Below are positions 21,441 through 31,316 of a DNA stretch of 64,000 bases, piece after piece. The stretch comes from Acinetobacter sp. CFCC 10889 (GTDB taxonomy: Bacteria > Pseudomonadota > Gammaproteobacteria > Pseudomonadales > Moraxellaceae). The position numbers were made by a program, and so were the translations under genes. Position 1 is the first letter of the stretch; each line of letters opens with the position of its first letter. The notes below the pieces were generated by a model. That model was not told where the DNA came from, did no database searches, and saw nothing but the letters and a program-made list of their open reading frames with translations. The DNA is taken from assembly GCF_003268395.1 (NCBI RefSeq), contig NZ_LQXQ01000014.1, forward strand, positions 1-64,000. The letters are read 5' to 3'.

Positions 21441-22256
21441 TTAAATATTAATTTGAAAATGTTTCACAGTTGGATTGAGTTCAGAGAGTTGATCATTTTC
21501 AGATAAGGCTTGGTAGCGCTTTTCAATTTGCTCGGCTGAATCTTGCAAAGTTTCGATTAATTTTTGTAAATTCAAATACTCAAAGCGATTTTTAGATGCT
21601 AAAACGGTCAATGCAAGTGGAGCTTCTTTGCTTGAAAATTTGATCGGGATTGACAATCCTGACACATTTGGATCAAGTTCACCTTGAGAAAAGTAATAGC
21701 CTTGCTTCTTGATTTTTTTCATTTTTTGAATGAAAGCATCTTCATGCTCTGCAAAACCAACTTCAGTCAGTTGAGCTTGAAAGCGTGCATAATAATTTTG
21801 TAGATTGTGTTTTGACAAATGTGCCATGATCACTTTGGGTGATGAGCCCATAAACACAGGGCGAGGGCAACCACGACCATAGGTTAAAAGCGTTTCATCT
21901 CGGTATACTTCATGATGAATATCAATACAATAATGATCATTAAGTTGGGTGAGCAGGCAACAGAGTTCAGTACGTTCAGAAATTTCCTGCATAAATGGCT
22001 TACTGATTTGCACTAAGGGATCTGTGGTTCTAGAGATATAGTCCATCACCGCAATTTTAGGTCCAAGTGTGTAGTCCCCTGAGGTTCCGCTCAAGCGTTG
22101 TAAGATATCTGCTGAAACGAGTTCTTTAAGATATCTGTAACTTGTTGGTTTTGATAGGTTTAATTCTTCGCAAATAACATCAACATTAATCACTGGGCGT
22201 GACACCGAAAATAAATCGAGTACGGTGAGAATTTTACCAAAACTTGAAAGCGCCAT
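21441..22256 (-). CDS. IclR-family transcriptional regulator
   Basis: A 271-aa regulator with an N-terminal winged helix (F-G-K-I-L-T-V-L-D-L-F ... L-N-L-S-K-P-T-S-Y-R-Y-L-K-E-L) and the C-terminal IclR effector-binding GAF-like domain. It is divergent from the FUSC/HlyD efflux operon, with 549 bp between, so it most likely controls that operon and perhaps the nearby OprD porin in response to an aromatic or other carboxylic acid. This regulatory link is inference from position. Confidence 0.88.
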   Translation of the reverse strand: MALSSFGKILTVLDLFSVSRPVINVDVICEELNLSKPTSYRYLKELVSADILQRLSGTSGDYTLGPKIAVMDYISRTTDPLVQISKPFMQEISERTELCCLLTQLNDHYCIDIHHEVYRDETLLTYGRGCPRPVFMGSSPKVIMAHLSKHNLQNYYARFQAQLTEVGFAEHEDAFIQKMKKIKKQGYYFSQGELDPNVSGLSIPIKFSSKEAPLALTVLASKNRFEYLNLQKLIETLQDSAEQIEKRYQALSENDQLSELNPTVKHFQINI

Positions 22257-22805
22257 TGATTACCTACTTAGTACCTGTATACCAAAAATGAAAATTTATA
22301 ATGTTACTTTATAACAAAAAAATCCTAAATAAAAAGGAATTTCATCATAAATCGCTGTGTTTTAAAAAAATCTATCAATAAAGCTTAAATACACGAAAAG
22401 TTAAAGGAAAAATGCAAAATATGATGTGTGGTCAGTCGTATGCGCTTTCATAAAATTTTAGAAAATATGGATGATAATTCGCTGTTATTTGATATAAAGA
22501 TGCTTTAATTATCAATATAAGATATTTTTGTTGACTATTTATATTTTTTTTGAAAAAATTAACCAAATAAATATCCAATGATGAATTTTTAAACTTGGTT
22601 TTCTAAGTTGTCATCATGTTGATGATGGATACCCTCTGATGAAACTTCAATAAAATCTATTCTGATTTTATTGAGTCTTGCTGATATTTTAAGATTATTA
22701 AATTGCGACGCTATTTATGTAGATAAATGGTGCGCTTTTTTGGTCGCTGAAAAATGTAAAGAGGTGTTGTTCATTGTATTGATCATCTTTACATAGAGAC
22801 TACGC
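22257..22805. promoter_or_regulatory. Divergent control region between iclR-type regulator and efflux operon
   Basis: 549 bp without a gene. It contains two inverted repeats: TCATCA-TGT-TGATGA at 22611-22625 and perfect 11-bp arms TCAATAAAATC / GATTTTATTGA with a 6-nt spacer at 22647-22674. Both lie 130-200 bp before the FUSC gene and are candidate IclR operators. Confidence 0.5.
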
Positions 22806-24908
22806 ATGTTACTCACCAAACAGCTATTGGCTTTTCGTCCCAATAAATTGGATTGGATCTTTTCGATCAAGACATTTATTGCGGGGATGCTTGCGCTGTT
22901 TATTGCATTTGAATTGAATCTTAGTTATCCAATTTGGGCGATTGGGACAGTTTTTGTGATTGCAAATCCTTATGCAGGGATGGTGGCATCGAAAAGTTTA
23001 TATCGTCTATTAGGTACTGCATTTGGTGCGATTTTCGCTGTGGCGGTGACACCATATTTGATCAATACTCCTTGGTTGTTTATTTTGGTTTTGGCGAGTT
23101 GGGTCAGTATTTGTTTGTATATTTCCCTGTTAGATCGTACACCTCGTAGTTATGTGGTGATGCTAGCAGGTTATACCGCCGTTATTATTTGTTTTAACAG
23201 TATTTACTATATCGACACCATTTCGATTTTCGATATGGCATTGGGACGTTTCTTAGAAATTTCGATTGGGGTAATTTGTAGTGCAGTGGTGACCACAACG
23301 CTGATGCCAATGCATATCGGTCCTGTGGTTGAAAATCGGGTCAACAAAACCATGAGTGATACCCAGTCTCTATTTGATTCGATTTTATCGGGGACAGATC
23401 ATCATGAAAAAAATTATACCCAATTGATGGCACATATCACCCGAGATACATCTGATATTCATACCATGGCAGTGCATTTGAGTTATGAAAAATCCAAATT
23501 TAAAGGCATGACCAAACCCTTACAAGAGTTATTGCATCAAGTCACCATGTTAGTGGCAAATCTAGTGGCAATGTCTGAACGGCTGAAACAGCTTGATGAT
23601 ATTGATATGAGCTATCGAGAACATTTAAAAACTTTACATCAACATGTGGATGCTTTTTTAGATGATCAGCATCCGATTTTGGAAAATGAACTCAATCATT
23701 TACCTGAACATTTTGACCAAGAATTTGATGTGATTTTAAGACATGCAGCTGATTCGCAACAGGTGATGTTGGGCAGTCTGAAAATGGACATTCGCCATTT
23801 TATTCAAAATGTACGTGCAGTGCGGTTGATTTGGCAACGTATGCAACAGGGTGATCATAGTTTACCTGAAAATATTGCAGCATTAACGACATCTTATCCA
23901 AGTTTACACCGTGATTATGGTGTGGCTGTCCGTGGAGGTTTGTCTGCCTTTTTGACCATTATCATTGCTTCAAGTATTTGGATTTTAAGTGGTTGGAAAT
24001 CAGGTTTTATGATGGCACAAATGGCGGCAATCAGTGCGTGTATTATGACTGCATTAGATAATCCTGTGCCTGCTTTAAAAATGTTTATCCGTGCCAGTAT
24101 TTATGCAGCGGTGGTGGTGTTTATTTATGCTTATGGGATTTTCCCGCATGTACAATCTTTTGTAGAACTGATGTTGGTTTTAGCACCATTGCTCATTTTC
24201 TGTTTGATGCTGTATTTACATCCGCCATTAAATGGTTTGGGATTGCCTTTAATCATGAGCAGTATTATGGGCATGAACATTCAAAATCGTTATTTTATGG
24301 ATCAAGTGGCGTTTTTTGATTTTTCATTTGGTACGGTAATTGGTCCGATTATTTCAGTGTATATCGTACATATTGTGCGGGCAATGTCACCTGAAATGAC
24401 TGTACAACGGATCTTGGCGCTGCACTATCAAGCGATGCGTGAAGCGGTACGGATGCATTATGGTGCAAATTTTCGGATTCACTTACGTAGTATGTTGGAT
24501 CGCATCGGGGTACTCAATACCAAACAAGTGCAATCAGAAAAATTAAGCCATGATATCAACGCAGCTTTGATTGAGTCGAGTGCAGTGATTGATTTTACAC
24601 GCTTACAAGAGCTGGCAGGAAAATTGTCAAATGAATCCTCAGTTGTGGCAGATATTGCACAGTTACAAAGCGATTTAGAACAATGGTTTAATGCGAAAGA
24701 AAAACAACAATCAACAGAAATTGCTTTGCAGAATGTTTTACAACAATTAAAGAAAATTCAACAAGGTGCAGATCATATTGGTGATGAAGATATTCGCCAT
24801 CGTTTAAAAATTTCGGTGAATAACATCTGTAATAGTGTGTGCCATCAACAGGTCTTAGATGTTGATGAGCATGACCTTGCTCATGCCAATTTAGGAGTAT
24901 CTCAATGA
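22806..24908 (+). CDS. FUSC-family efflux transporter, AaeB-like
   Basis: A 700-aa inner-membrane protein with the duplicated FUSC layout: about five to six membrane segments near residues 15-165, a cytoplasmic helical region with H/Q/D-rich coils at 170-370, a second membrane bundle at 375-530 (A-V-R-G-G-L-S-A-F-L-T-I-I-I-A) and a C-terminal helical tail. In E. coli AaeB exports p-hydroxybenzoate and related aromatic acids with AaeA. The start has no strong ribosome binding site. It overlaps the next gene by 4 bp. Confidence 0.88.
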   Translation: MLLTKQLLAFRPNKLDWIFSIKTFIAGMLALFIAFELNLSYPIWAIGTVFVIANPYAGMVASKSLYRLLGTAFGAIFAVAVTPYLINTPWLFILVLASWVSICLYISLLDRTPRSYVVMLAGYTAVIICFNSIYYIDTISIFDMALGRFLEISIGVICSAVVTTTLMPMHIGPVVENRVNKTMSDTQSLFDSILSGTDHHEKNYTQLMAHITRDTSDIHTMAVHLSYEKSKFKGMTKPLQELLHQVTMLVANLVAMSERLKQLDDIDMSYREHLKTLHQHVDAFLDDQHPILENELNHLPEHFDQEFDVILRHAADSQQVMLGSLKMDIRHFIQNVRAVRLIWQRMQQGDHSLPENIAALTTSYPSLHRDYGVAVRGGLSAFLTIIIASSIWILSGWKSGFMMAQMAAISACIMTALDNPVPALKMFIRASIYAAVVVFIYAYGIFPHVQSFVELMLVLAPLLIFCLMLYLHPPLNGLGLPLIMSSIMGMNIQNRYFMDQVAFFDFSFGTVIGPIISVYIVHIVRAMSPEMTVQRILALHYQAMREAVRMHYGANFRIHLRSMLDRIGVLNTKQVQSEKLSHDINAALIESSAVIDFTRLQELAGKLSNESSVVADIAQLQSDLEQWFNAKEKQQSTEIALQNVLQQLKKIQQGADHIGDEDIRHRLKISVNNICNSVCHQQVLDVDEHDLAHANLGVSQ

Positions 24909-25111
24909 GTGAATTGAATATTTATGGGGTTTATATTCCGATTTTTTTGTTACAGGCAATCGTTGTATACATATTGCTTAAATTGATCAATATCTTGACA
25001 GATCGATGGGCTGAACAAGGTTGGATTGCTTTGCCGAGTATTTTTAATTTGTGTGTGTACATTGTGCTGCTTTGGGGAATCCACAGTCTATATGTGGTGT
25101 ATGTGAGTTAA
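24905..25111 (+). CDS. DUF1656 small membrane protein, AaeX-like
   Basis: A 68-aa protein with two hydrophobic segments (I-F-L-L-Q-A-I-V-V-Y-I-L-L and L-C-V-Y-I-V-L-L-W-G-I), the size and layout of AaeX/DUF1656. The ATGA overlap with the FUSC gene shows translational coupling. It sits between the transporter and adaptor genes, as in aaeXAB-type operons, though the order differs from E. coli. Confidence 0.85.
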   Translation: MSELNIYGVYIPIFLLQAIVVYILLKLINILTDRWAEQGWIALPSIFNLCVYIVLLWGIHSLYVVYVS

Positions 25112-25140
25112 GCGAAGTTTGATGATTTGGATGAGGTAAA

Positions 25141-26148
25141 ATGAATAACTTTGATATGCGTAAAGCAATACGTCCCCTTGGTTTGCTTGTGGTCGTGATC
25201 TTGGCAATACTGTGTATTGTACATTTGTGGAATTATTATAATGCTGAACCTTGGACACGAGATGGGCGTGTACGAGGTGATGTAATTCAAGTATCTTCTG
25301 ATGTTTCAGGTTTGGTTACTGAAGTTTTGGTACAGGATAACCAAAGTGTTAAAAAAGGACAGACTTTATTTAAAATTGATGTTGAACGTCAGGCTTTAGA
25401 TGTAGAGCAAGCCAAATCGGACATGAGCAAAGCACAATCTGGACTCGCAGAAGCAGAAGCTTCTTTGGCACAAGCCAAAGCCAATTTGATCAAATCCCAA
25501 GCCAACATTAAACTCGCAGATAAAACCGCAAATCGTTATGCGGACTTGATGGATGGCGCAATTTCACGTCAGGAACAAGATCAAGTGTTTGCGACACGTG
25601 ATCAATCTCATGCGGAACATGAACAATTGCAAGCTGCGATTCAACAAGCTGAAGCGAATATTAAACAACAAAAAGCGTTGATCGAAGTGGCACAGAGCAA
25701 TTTAAATCTAGCAAAACTGAATTTTACTCGTTCTGAAGTGGTTGCACCTGCAGATGGAACTTTATCAAATTTTGATATGCGTGCAGGGAATTACGTTAAA
25801 GTTGGGCAAGCTGTAGCAGCTTTATTAGACCGTAAACAACTGTTTGTGGTGGGGTATTTTGAAGAAACTAAACTGAATAAAATCCATGTAGGTGATCCTG
25901 CTACAGTACAGTTGATGGGCGATTCTGAGAAAATTAAAGGACATGTACAAGGGATTGCATCTGGGATTGAAGATCGTGAACGGACAACATCATCAGGTTT
26001 ATTGGCGAATGTAAATCCAACTTTTAGTTGGGTACGTTTGGCACAGCGTGTCCCTGTAAAAATCATTTTGGATGAATTACCGCATAATGAATTGGCTTTT
26101 GTGGCGGGGCGGACTGCGACAGTGCATATTTTAAAAGCACAACATTAA
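25141..26148 (+). CDS. HlyD-family efflux adaptor, AaeA/EmrA-like
   Basis: A 335-aa periplasmic adaptor: an N-terminal membrane anchor (L-L-V-V-V-I-L-A-I-L-C-I-V-H-L), a first biotinyl-lipoyl half (V-S-G-L-V-T-E-V-L-V-Q-D-N-Q-S-V-K-K-G-Q), a long alanine/glutamine-rich coiled coil at residues 90-190, the second lipoyl half (V-A-P-A-D-G-T-L-S) and a beta-barrel. It should link the FUSC transporter to an outer-membrane channel, which is not encoded here. Last gene of the operon, followed by a terminator. Confidence 0.92.
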   Translation: MNNFDMRKAIRPLGLLVVVILAILCIVHLWNYYNAEPWTRDGRVRGDVIQVSSDVSGLVTEVLVQDNQSVKKGQTLFKIDVERQALDVEQAKSDMSKAQSGLAEAEASLAQAKANLIKSQANIKLADKTANRYADLMDGAISRQEQDQVFATRDQSHAEHEQLQAAIQQAEANIKQQKALIEVAQSNLNLAKLNFTRSEVVAPADGTLSNFDMRAGNYVKVGQAVAALLDRKQLFVVGYFEETKLNKIHVGDPATVQLMGDSEKIKGHVQGIASGIEDRERTTSSGLLANVNPTFSWVRLAQRVPVKIILDELPHNELAFVAGRTATVHILKAQH

Positions 26149-26177
26149 ACGATAAAAGACAGATCTCATCCAAATGG

Positions 26178-26206
26178 AAACCATCTATGTGAATAGGTGG
26201 TTTTTT
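26178..26206 (+). terminator. Terminator after efflux operon
   Basis: AAACCATCTAT / ATAGGTGGTTT stem with a GTGA loop and T6 tail. Confidence 0.8.
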
Positions 26207-26244
26207 ATTGAAAATATATTGAAAGATAAAATGATGTAGCAATA

Positions 26245-26272
26245 GAAAAAGCCCACATTGAAATGCAGGCTT
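26245..26272 (-). terminator. Terminator after OprD-type porin
   Basis: On the minus strand an AAGCCTGCAT / ATGTGGGCTT stem with a short loop is followed by TTTTTC. Confidence 0.75.
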
Positions 26273-26294
26273 AGTCTTTTAAATCTCTGAAAAA

Positions 26295-27587
26295 TTAAAA
26301 TAATTTAACAGGAATATCTAAGAATACACGCCATTCATTGGTGTCACCAATATAAGCGTTGGTTTGATATGCATCACTTGCACGATAGTACGAGTGACGT
26401 ACACGTAAGCTGGCATTTTTTGCAAAGCCATTTTGAACGGTATATTTGACTTGGTTAAAGAATTCACGTTCTTGTGCATCATCTGTTAAGTTTTTAACTT
26501 TGATGTCCCAACCATAAACAAAAGCAGTTGTCCAATTTAAACCAGGAACGCCATAGCCACCGAAGTCTAAATTATATTGAACTTGTGCTGATTTTTCATG
26601 ATTACCAATGAAGTCAGACATGTAAGAGTTAGGTAGATAAATACTTTGGAAACCATCAGCATTTGAACCATAGTCATAACCTGTATTGCCTGTATTTTGT
26701 TGGTAAGCCAACATAACACTGTGCGGACCTTGATTATAAGTACTTGATAATGCCCAGATGTTGTTGCTACGACCCTCAACATCTTTATCCCCTAGTGGAG
26801 ATGAATAAGTTTCTGCATTTTTATCCCACTCAGTGTGATAACCACTAAAATCAAAAGTTAAAGAACTTTTATCTGCAAGTGGAAGCTTATAGTTCGCATT
26901 GACATAATGACGCTCTAAAGCATTTTTAGAGTCTAAACCAAAATATGATGCACTGAGTTGATCATCAAATTTGTATTTTGCGCCCCAAACGATTGCACGA
27001 TCAAGACCTTTTCCACCTACATCAGCATCACTTTTGATTTGGTCTGACATTTGGTCTTTGGTAAATTTACCTGCGGTTAATTCTAAGCCCTTGATCTCAC
27101 GGCTTGTAACTAATGTACCTTCGAAATACTCTGGCACCATACGTCCTGTGTTACTTGCAAGTACAGGCAAGTCAAGGACTTGAGTACCATATACAACAGT
27201 TGTATTTGAGAAACGTGCTTTTACATTTCCGCCACCACGACCCCAATGGTCATATGCAGAACCATCATTGTGCTTAGGAATCATTTGGTTGCCAGCATTG
27301 TTATTTGAACCTAGTTTGATTGAGCCATCGCCCAATACACCTACGCCAAAACCAACAACACCTTGGGTGAAACCAGAGTTTAATTCGACAATAGCAGACT
27401 GTGCATAAGAGCTTTGATCTACTACATCATTTTTTTTATCACGATGAATATAACCAGTACGGAATAGAACTGATCCTTCAGCATCTTCAAGAAATCCTTT
27501 TGCTTCGCTTTGCTCACTTGCATACGCTGAAGACAGAAGAGCGGCCTGAATTAGAACTGCTAATGTAAGTTTTTGTGGGGTTAGCAT
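26295..27587 (-). CDS. OprD-family outer-membrane porin
   Basis: A 430-aa protein with a signal peptide (L-T-L-A-V-L-I-Q-A-A-L-L-S-S-A-Y-A) and a beta-barrel ending in aromatic F. OprD signatures are F-R-T-G-Y-I-H-R-D, the Y-D-H-W-G-R-G-G-G-N-V-K-A-R-F-S-N-T loop and V-R-H-S-Y-Y-R-A. OprD-type porins take up small carboxylates, including benzoate-like compounds and basic amino acids. Convergent with the aromatic-acid-type efflux operon, which suggests a shared substrate class, but this is inference. Confidence 0.9.
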   Translation of the reverse strand: MLTPQKLTLAVLIQAALLSSAYASEQSEAKGFLEDAEGSVLFRTGYIHRDKKNDVVDQSSYAQSAIVELNSGFTQGVVGFGVGVLGDGSIKLGSNNNAGNQMIPKHNDGSAYDHWGRGGGNVKARFSNTTVVYGTQVLDLPVLASNTGRMVPEYFEGTLVTSREIKGLELTAGKFTKDQMSDQIKSDADVGGKGLDRAIVWGAKYKFDDQLSASYFGLDSKNALERHYVNANYKLPLADKSSLTFDFSGYHTEWDKNAETYSSPLGDKDVEGRSNNIWALSSTYNQGPHSVMLAYQQNTGNTGYDYGSNADGFQSIYLPNSYMSDFIGNHEKSAQVQYNLDFGGYGVPGLNWTTAFVYGWDIKVKNLTDDAQEREFFNQVKYTVQNGFAKNASLRVRHSYYRASDAYQTNAYIGDTNEWRVFLDIPVKLF

Positions 27588-27833
27588 TCGGCTTGCCTCT
27601 TACAGTGTTTGTTTCAAAATATTTAATTTCAGTGAATTGTATAATTAAATTACAGAAAAAACTAGTATTTGTAACAATTTTATTTTCTAATCTTAGCTTT
27701 TAATCTCATATTACTAGATTTTTAACAGAAAATAAAAATGCAAATAGATCACCAATCATATTGAATAATTTACCAAAAGTTTAAAAAACACAGTAAAATT
27801 CCGCCTTTCTCTCTCCCTCGGTCTATACGAAAA

Positions 27834-28604
27834 ATGACTGCATCTTTCTTAAAAAAAATAATGGCTGTGCCATTTATGTTGCTTATTTCTGGTGTGAGCT
27901 ATGCAGAAGATATACCACTCACGACCTCAAAAGGAGTTTTATCTGGAAGTATTGGAACTGTATCGAAGTATGTCTATCGTGGTGGTGTGGAAAATGATGA
28001 TATTGCGATTCAAACAGGCTTGGACTATGCCCATAACAGTGGTATCAGTGTTGGCTATTGGGGTTCAACGCTAGATTATGATGCGACAGATGAAAATCGT
28101 CATCGTGGTTTTGAGCACGATCTTTACATCGCTTATGGTGATGAGATTCGCCAAGATTTAAGTTATAACTTACAAGCCACAGCTTATATTTACCATAAGG
28201 GTGGAACAGTTTACGGCGATGAGAATAAACGTAAAACCACTGCTTTTGATGTGCTTGGTGAATTGGCTTATAAGGACGTCACTTTTGCAGCATCGGTCTT
28301 ACTTGCTGATGCGTCTTTTGGTAATGCAGGTGATGTCTATTTAAGTGCAGCGTATAGTCATACATTACCGAAAGATTTTGTTGTGAATGCTTCGGTAGGT
28401 GGTTCAGCATATAACAGTAGCCGTGATGATGAAATCATTCAAACGACGGAAGATTTTGCGTTCAATGAAGCACGAGTCGGTCTGAGTAAAGATTTAGCAG
28501 AAACAGGTCTCGTTGCATCTGTAGATTATGTGGTTGGTGGTGAAGATCGCTTAGGTGAAGACTTTGATAATCATGTGGTTTTTGGTTTGAATTATAATTT
28601 TTAA
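27834..28604 (+). CDS. TorF-family putative porin
   Basis: A 256-aa outer-membrane protein with a signal peptide ending S-Y-A-E-D. The repeated pattern S-G-S-I-G-T-V-S-K-Y-V-Y-R-G-G and Y-A-H-N-S-G-I-S-V-G-Y-W-G-S-T marks the Gcw_chp/TorF family; it ends with an aromatic residue (N-Y-N-F), as barrels do. Its paralogue lies 405 bp downstream in the same direction, pointing to an old duplication. Transported substrate unknown. Confidence 0.88.
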   Translation: MTASFLKKIMAVPFMLLISGVSYAEDIPLTTSKGVLSGSIGTVSKYVYRGGVENDDIAIQTGLDYAHNSGISVGYWGSTLDYDATDENRHRGFEHDLYIAYGDEIRQDLSYNLQATAYIYHKGGTVYGDENKRKTTAFDVLGELAYKDVTFAASVLLADASFGNAGDVYLSAAYSHTLPKDFVVNASVGGSAYNSSRDDEIIQTTEDFAFNEARVGLSKDLAETGLVASVDYVVGGEDRLGEDFDNHVVFGLNYNF

Positions 28605-29009
28605 ACAAAATATTTAAATTTGATGATTTGGATAAAGTGTATTTCTTATAAAATGCACTTTTTTTATGCATAAAATAAGCATGATCTTAAATCGTGCTTA
28701 AAAAAGTGACAGTTTTGTTTTTGAAATGTTTTATAGCATGCAAGGTGATCGTAACATGAACATCAATATGACAAGAATAAAAAGCTGATGTGTACACAGT
28801 GAATTTTAGCCATTGAAATGATTTGATCATTTTTGATTGCTTTTTAAATATTTAAATTATTGAAAAATAACATTATAAATTGATAAGTTGTATATTGAAC
28901 ATTCCCTTTTTGCTGAAGTTGGCATAGCTATTGCTAAACATTTAATGAGTTATATGAGTTTAAAAATTTAAGCAGAACAGATCATCAGCACGATGGGGGA
29001 GCATTAGAC
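28605..29009. other. Intergenic region between the two TorF porins
   Basis: 405 bp, AT-rich. It has a terminator at 28634-28667, a second imperfect hairpin (AAGCATGAT / ATCGTGCTT) at about 28677-28701, and presumably the promoter of the second porin. No gene seen. Confidence 0.5.
28634..28667 (+). terminator. Terminator after first TorF porin
   Basis: AAAGTGTATTT / AAATGCACTTT stem, then T-run. Confidence 0.8.
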
Positions 29010-29780
29010 ATGCGATTTACAACTAAACTTTTAGCATTGGGTATTTTGGCTTCAACTGCAAGTGTAAGTATGGCAGAAGATAATACACTGTCTCAATTAG
29101 GACTGACATTTTCAGGCAGTGCTGCTTTAACCAGTGACTATCGTTTTCGTGGTGTGACGCAAACAGGCAGTGATCCTGCGGTACAAGCAGGTTTTACGCT
29201 GGCACATTCATCGGGTTTTTATGCAGGTGTTTGGGGCTCAAATGTCGATTTTGGTGAAGGTAGCCCACATTTAGAGCTTGATCCTTCGATTGGTTATTCC
29301 ACAACTTTAGAAAATTTTAGTAAAAAGCCAGTGATTGATGTCGGTGTGGTGTATTACAACTATCCAAGCTATAGCGATGCAAACTGGGCAGAGTTATACG
29401 GCAAAGTGACCCTGAAAGATCTCGCTGTTTCGGGTGATAGTTTATTGACCAATATTAACTTTACCAATGATTATGCAGCAACGGATACCAACAGTTGGAA
29501 TATTAACTTTGGTTATGCATTACCATTTGGTGACACTGGATTTGGTGGTGTTGCAGCAGTGGGTTATACCGTGGTGGATGATGAAGAAAAATATTCATTT
29601 AATGGTGATGACAATTATGTGGACTGGAAAGTGGGCGTAAATTATGGCTTTAAATCTGTACAAGGTTTAAGTGCTGAACTTGCAGCAGTGGGCACGAACA
29701 TTGACACGGATGGTTGGACATCTGCGGCGGAGCGTGGTGTGGATACAGGTGCAGTATTTACCTTGACCAAAGCATTTTAA
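29010..29780 (+). CDS. TorF-family putative porin, second copy
   Basis: A 256-aa paralogue of the upstream porin and identical in length: signal peptide ending V-S-M-A-E-D, then S-G-S-A-A-L-T-S-D-Y-R-F-R-G-V and L-A-H-S-S-G-F-Y-A-G-V-W-G-S-N-V-D-F, the TorF hallmark. It ends in F after T-L-T-K-A. Sequence divergence from its neighbour is large, so they probably differ in substrate or regulation. GGGGGA lies upstream of the ATG. Confidence 0.9.
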   Translation: MRFTTKLLALGILASTASVSMAEDNTLSQLGLTFSGSAALTSDYRFRGVTQTGSDPAVQAGFTLAHSSGFYAGVWGSNVDFGEGSPHLELDPSIGYSTTLENFSKKPVIDVGVVYYNYPSYSDANWAELYGKVTLKDLAVSGDSLLTNINFTNDYAATDTNSWNINFGYALPFGDTGFGGVAAVGYTVVDDEEKYSFNGDDNYVDWKVGVNYGFKSVQGLSAELAAVGTNIDTDGWTSAAERGVDTGAVFTLTKAF

Positions 29781-29838
29781 TAACAAAAAATCAAAAAGAG
29801 ACATAGCAAAATAAGTGTCAAATAAAAACATCTTCTCC

Positions 29839-29869
29839 ATCCCTCCTTAAAGACAAGGAGGGATTTTTT
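29839..29869 (+). terminator. Terminator after second TorF porin
   Basis: ATCCCTCCTT / AAGGAGGGAT stem with a 6-nt loop and T-run. Confidence 0.9.
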
Positions 29870-30539
29870 GATCTAAATTATTATTTTATTTTAAGCTTCT
29901 TGTTTACGATAAGATAAAGCTTCACTTAAATGTGCCGTTTCAATGTCAGAACTTTGCGATAAATCTGCAATACTACGTGCCACACGCAAAATCCGATGAT
30001 ATGCCCGTGCTGATAAATTCAAACGCTGTTGAGCCATTTCTAACATATTTTTAGAGGCTTGATTGAGCTGAGCATGCGCTTCAAGTTGTTGAGGTGATAG
30101 ACTTTGATTGCTTGCACCTTGACGTTGGATTTGCAAATCATAGGCAGCTAAAACACGCTCACGTACTGTGGCAGAATTTTCGACCTCAGTTGTGCTTTGT
30201 AGCTCTTGGGCTTTTAATGGTGGGACATCTATGTGTAAATCAATACGGTCAAGTAATGGACCTGAAATACGATTTTGATACCGTTTAATTGACTCTGTTG
30301 AGCATTGGCAACGGTTGTCTTGATTAAATGCATAGCCACATGGGCAGGGATTCATCGCTGCAATGAGTTGAAAGTCAGCAGGAAAAGTGATCTGACGGGA
30401 AGCTCTGGAAATCACGATTTCTTTTCCCTCTAAAGGTTGTCGTAAAACCTCTAAAACCTTTCTGTCAAACTCGGGTAGTTCATCCAAAAAGAGCACGCCT
30501 AAGTGCGCTAAAGTAATTTCACCAGGTTTTGGGTGTGAA

Positions 30540-30544
30540 CCACC
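30540..30544. repeat. Target-site duplication, left copy (CCACC)
   Basis: CCACC directly precedes the element and recurs at 47211-47215; excising the element with one copy restores the G-G-G-S-H-P reading of comM. Confidence 0.9.
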
Positions 30545-30554
30545 TGACAATAAC
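30545..30554 (+). repeat. Left terminal inverted repeat of the transposon
   Basis: TGACAATAAC; the right end read inward is TGACAATTAC, 9 of 10 bases identical. Confidence 0.85.
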
Positions 30555-30614
30555 AAAAATAAAGTGTATCAAATAGGCATAAAACTCAATTTTTACAAAA
30601 TTAATGGAGATTTT

Positions 30615-31316
30615 ATGCCAGTACTATTAGAGACTGAATCAGGATTTACATTGTTTGGAGAGACTGGTTTGGAAATTCGAAAATCAGTTAGGATTATTCC
30701 TAAAAATTACAGAAGTGTTACAGGCATTATTGCGTCAAAAAAATCCTCAGATGAAGCACGTTATGAATCTTCATTGGAGCGTGATCTACTAACCTCACTA
30801 GAATTTAATGCACAAGTGAAATCATATACAGTTCAACCAATAATGCTTGAATGGGTAGATGATAGTGGTCAGAAAAGAACTTATACTCCAGATGTTTTTA
30901 TTGAATATAAAGGAGTAGCTGAAAAACCAAAATTAGTGGAAGTAAAATATAGGGAAGATCTTAAAAAGAATTGGGCTGAGCTCAAACCAAAACTCAAACA
31001 AGCAAAAAAATTTGCTAAAGAGCAAGGTTGGATTTTCAAAATTTTAACAGAGAATGAAATTCGTAATGACTTTAATGAAAACGCACGTTTTTTATTAGGA
31101 TACCGCTATCCAATTCCAGAGATTGAGTTAATTACGACCTTAGATGATGAATTACAAAAGTTAAAATACACTACCCCGAAGCAATTATTGGCAACTATTT
31201 CACAAGATCAATGGGAACAGGCACAATATCTAACAGCTTTATGGTACTTAATTTCAACTTTTCAGATACGCACAAATTTGATGTATCCCTTAACTATGGA
31301 TAGTGAGATATGGTGA
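30615..31316 (+). CDS. tnsA: TnsA-like transposon endonuclease
   Basis: A 233-aa restriction-enzyme-fold nuclease which, in Tn7, cuts the 5' ends of the element so that transposition is cut-and-paste. The catalytic set is visible: E51 in A-R-Y-E-S-S-L-E-R-D, D93 in T-Y-T-P-D-V-F-I and E109-V-K111 in L-V-E-V-K-Y-R. A C-terminal TnsA domain follows. The ATG at 30615 has GGAG upstream; a GTG at 30564 would start inside the transposon end and has no binding site. Overlaps tnsB by 7 bp. Called tniC in the AbaR literature. Confidence 0.92.
   Translation: MPVLLETESGFTLFGETGLEIRKSVRIIPKNYRSVTGIIASKKSSDEARYESSLERDLLTSLEFNAQVKSYTVQPIMLEWVDDSGQKRTYTPDVFIEYKGVAEKPKLVEVKYREDLKKNWAELKPKLKQAKKFAKEQGWIFKILTENEIRNDFNENARFLLGYRYPIPEIELITTLDDELQKLKYTTPKQLLATISQDQWEQAQYLTALWYLISTFQIRTNLMYPLTMDSEIW

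Larger units (their letters stand above)
29891..30556 (-). pseudogene. comM: comM, C-terminal fragment cut off by the transposon
   Basis: ComM is a hexameric helicase that promotes branch migration during natural transformation. This fragment starts at G-G-S-H-P-K-P-G-E-I-T-L-A-H, carries Walker B L-F-L-D-E-L-P-E-F, the C-P-C-G zinc-like segment and the Mg-chelatase C-terminal domain. True comM sequence ends at 30544; bases 30545-30556 belong to the transposon end. The matching N-terminal part is at 47211-48049. Joined with one copy of CCACC they form an uninterrupted 495-codon gene. Confidence 0.97.

Noticed and set aside
28677..28701. Second terminator between the TorF porins
   Set aside because: The AAGCATGAT / ATCGTGCTT stem has mismatches and no T-run on the plus strand.
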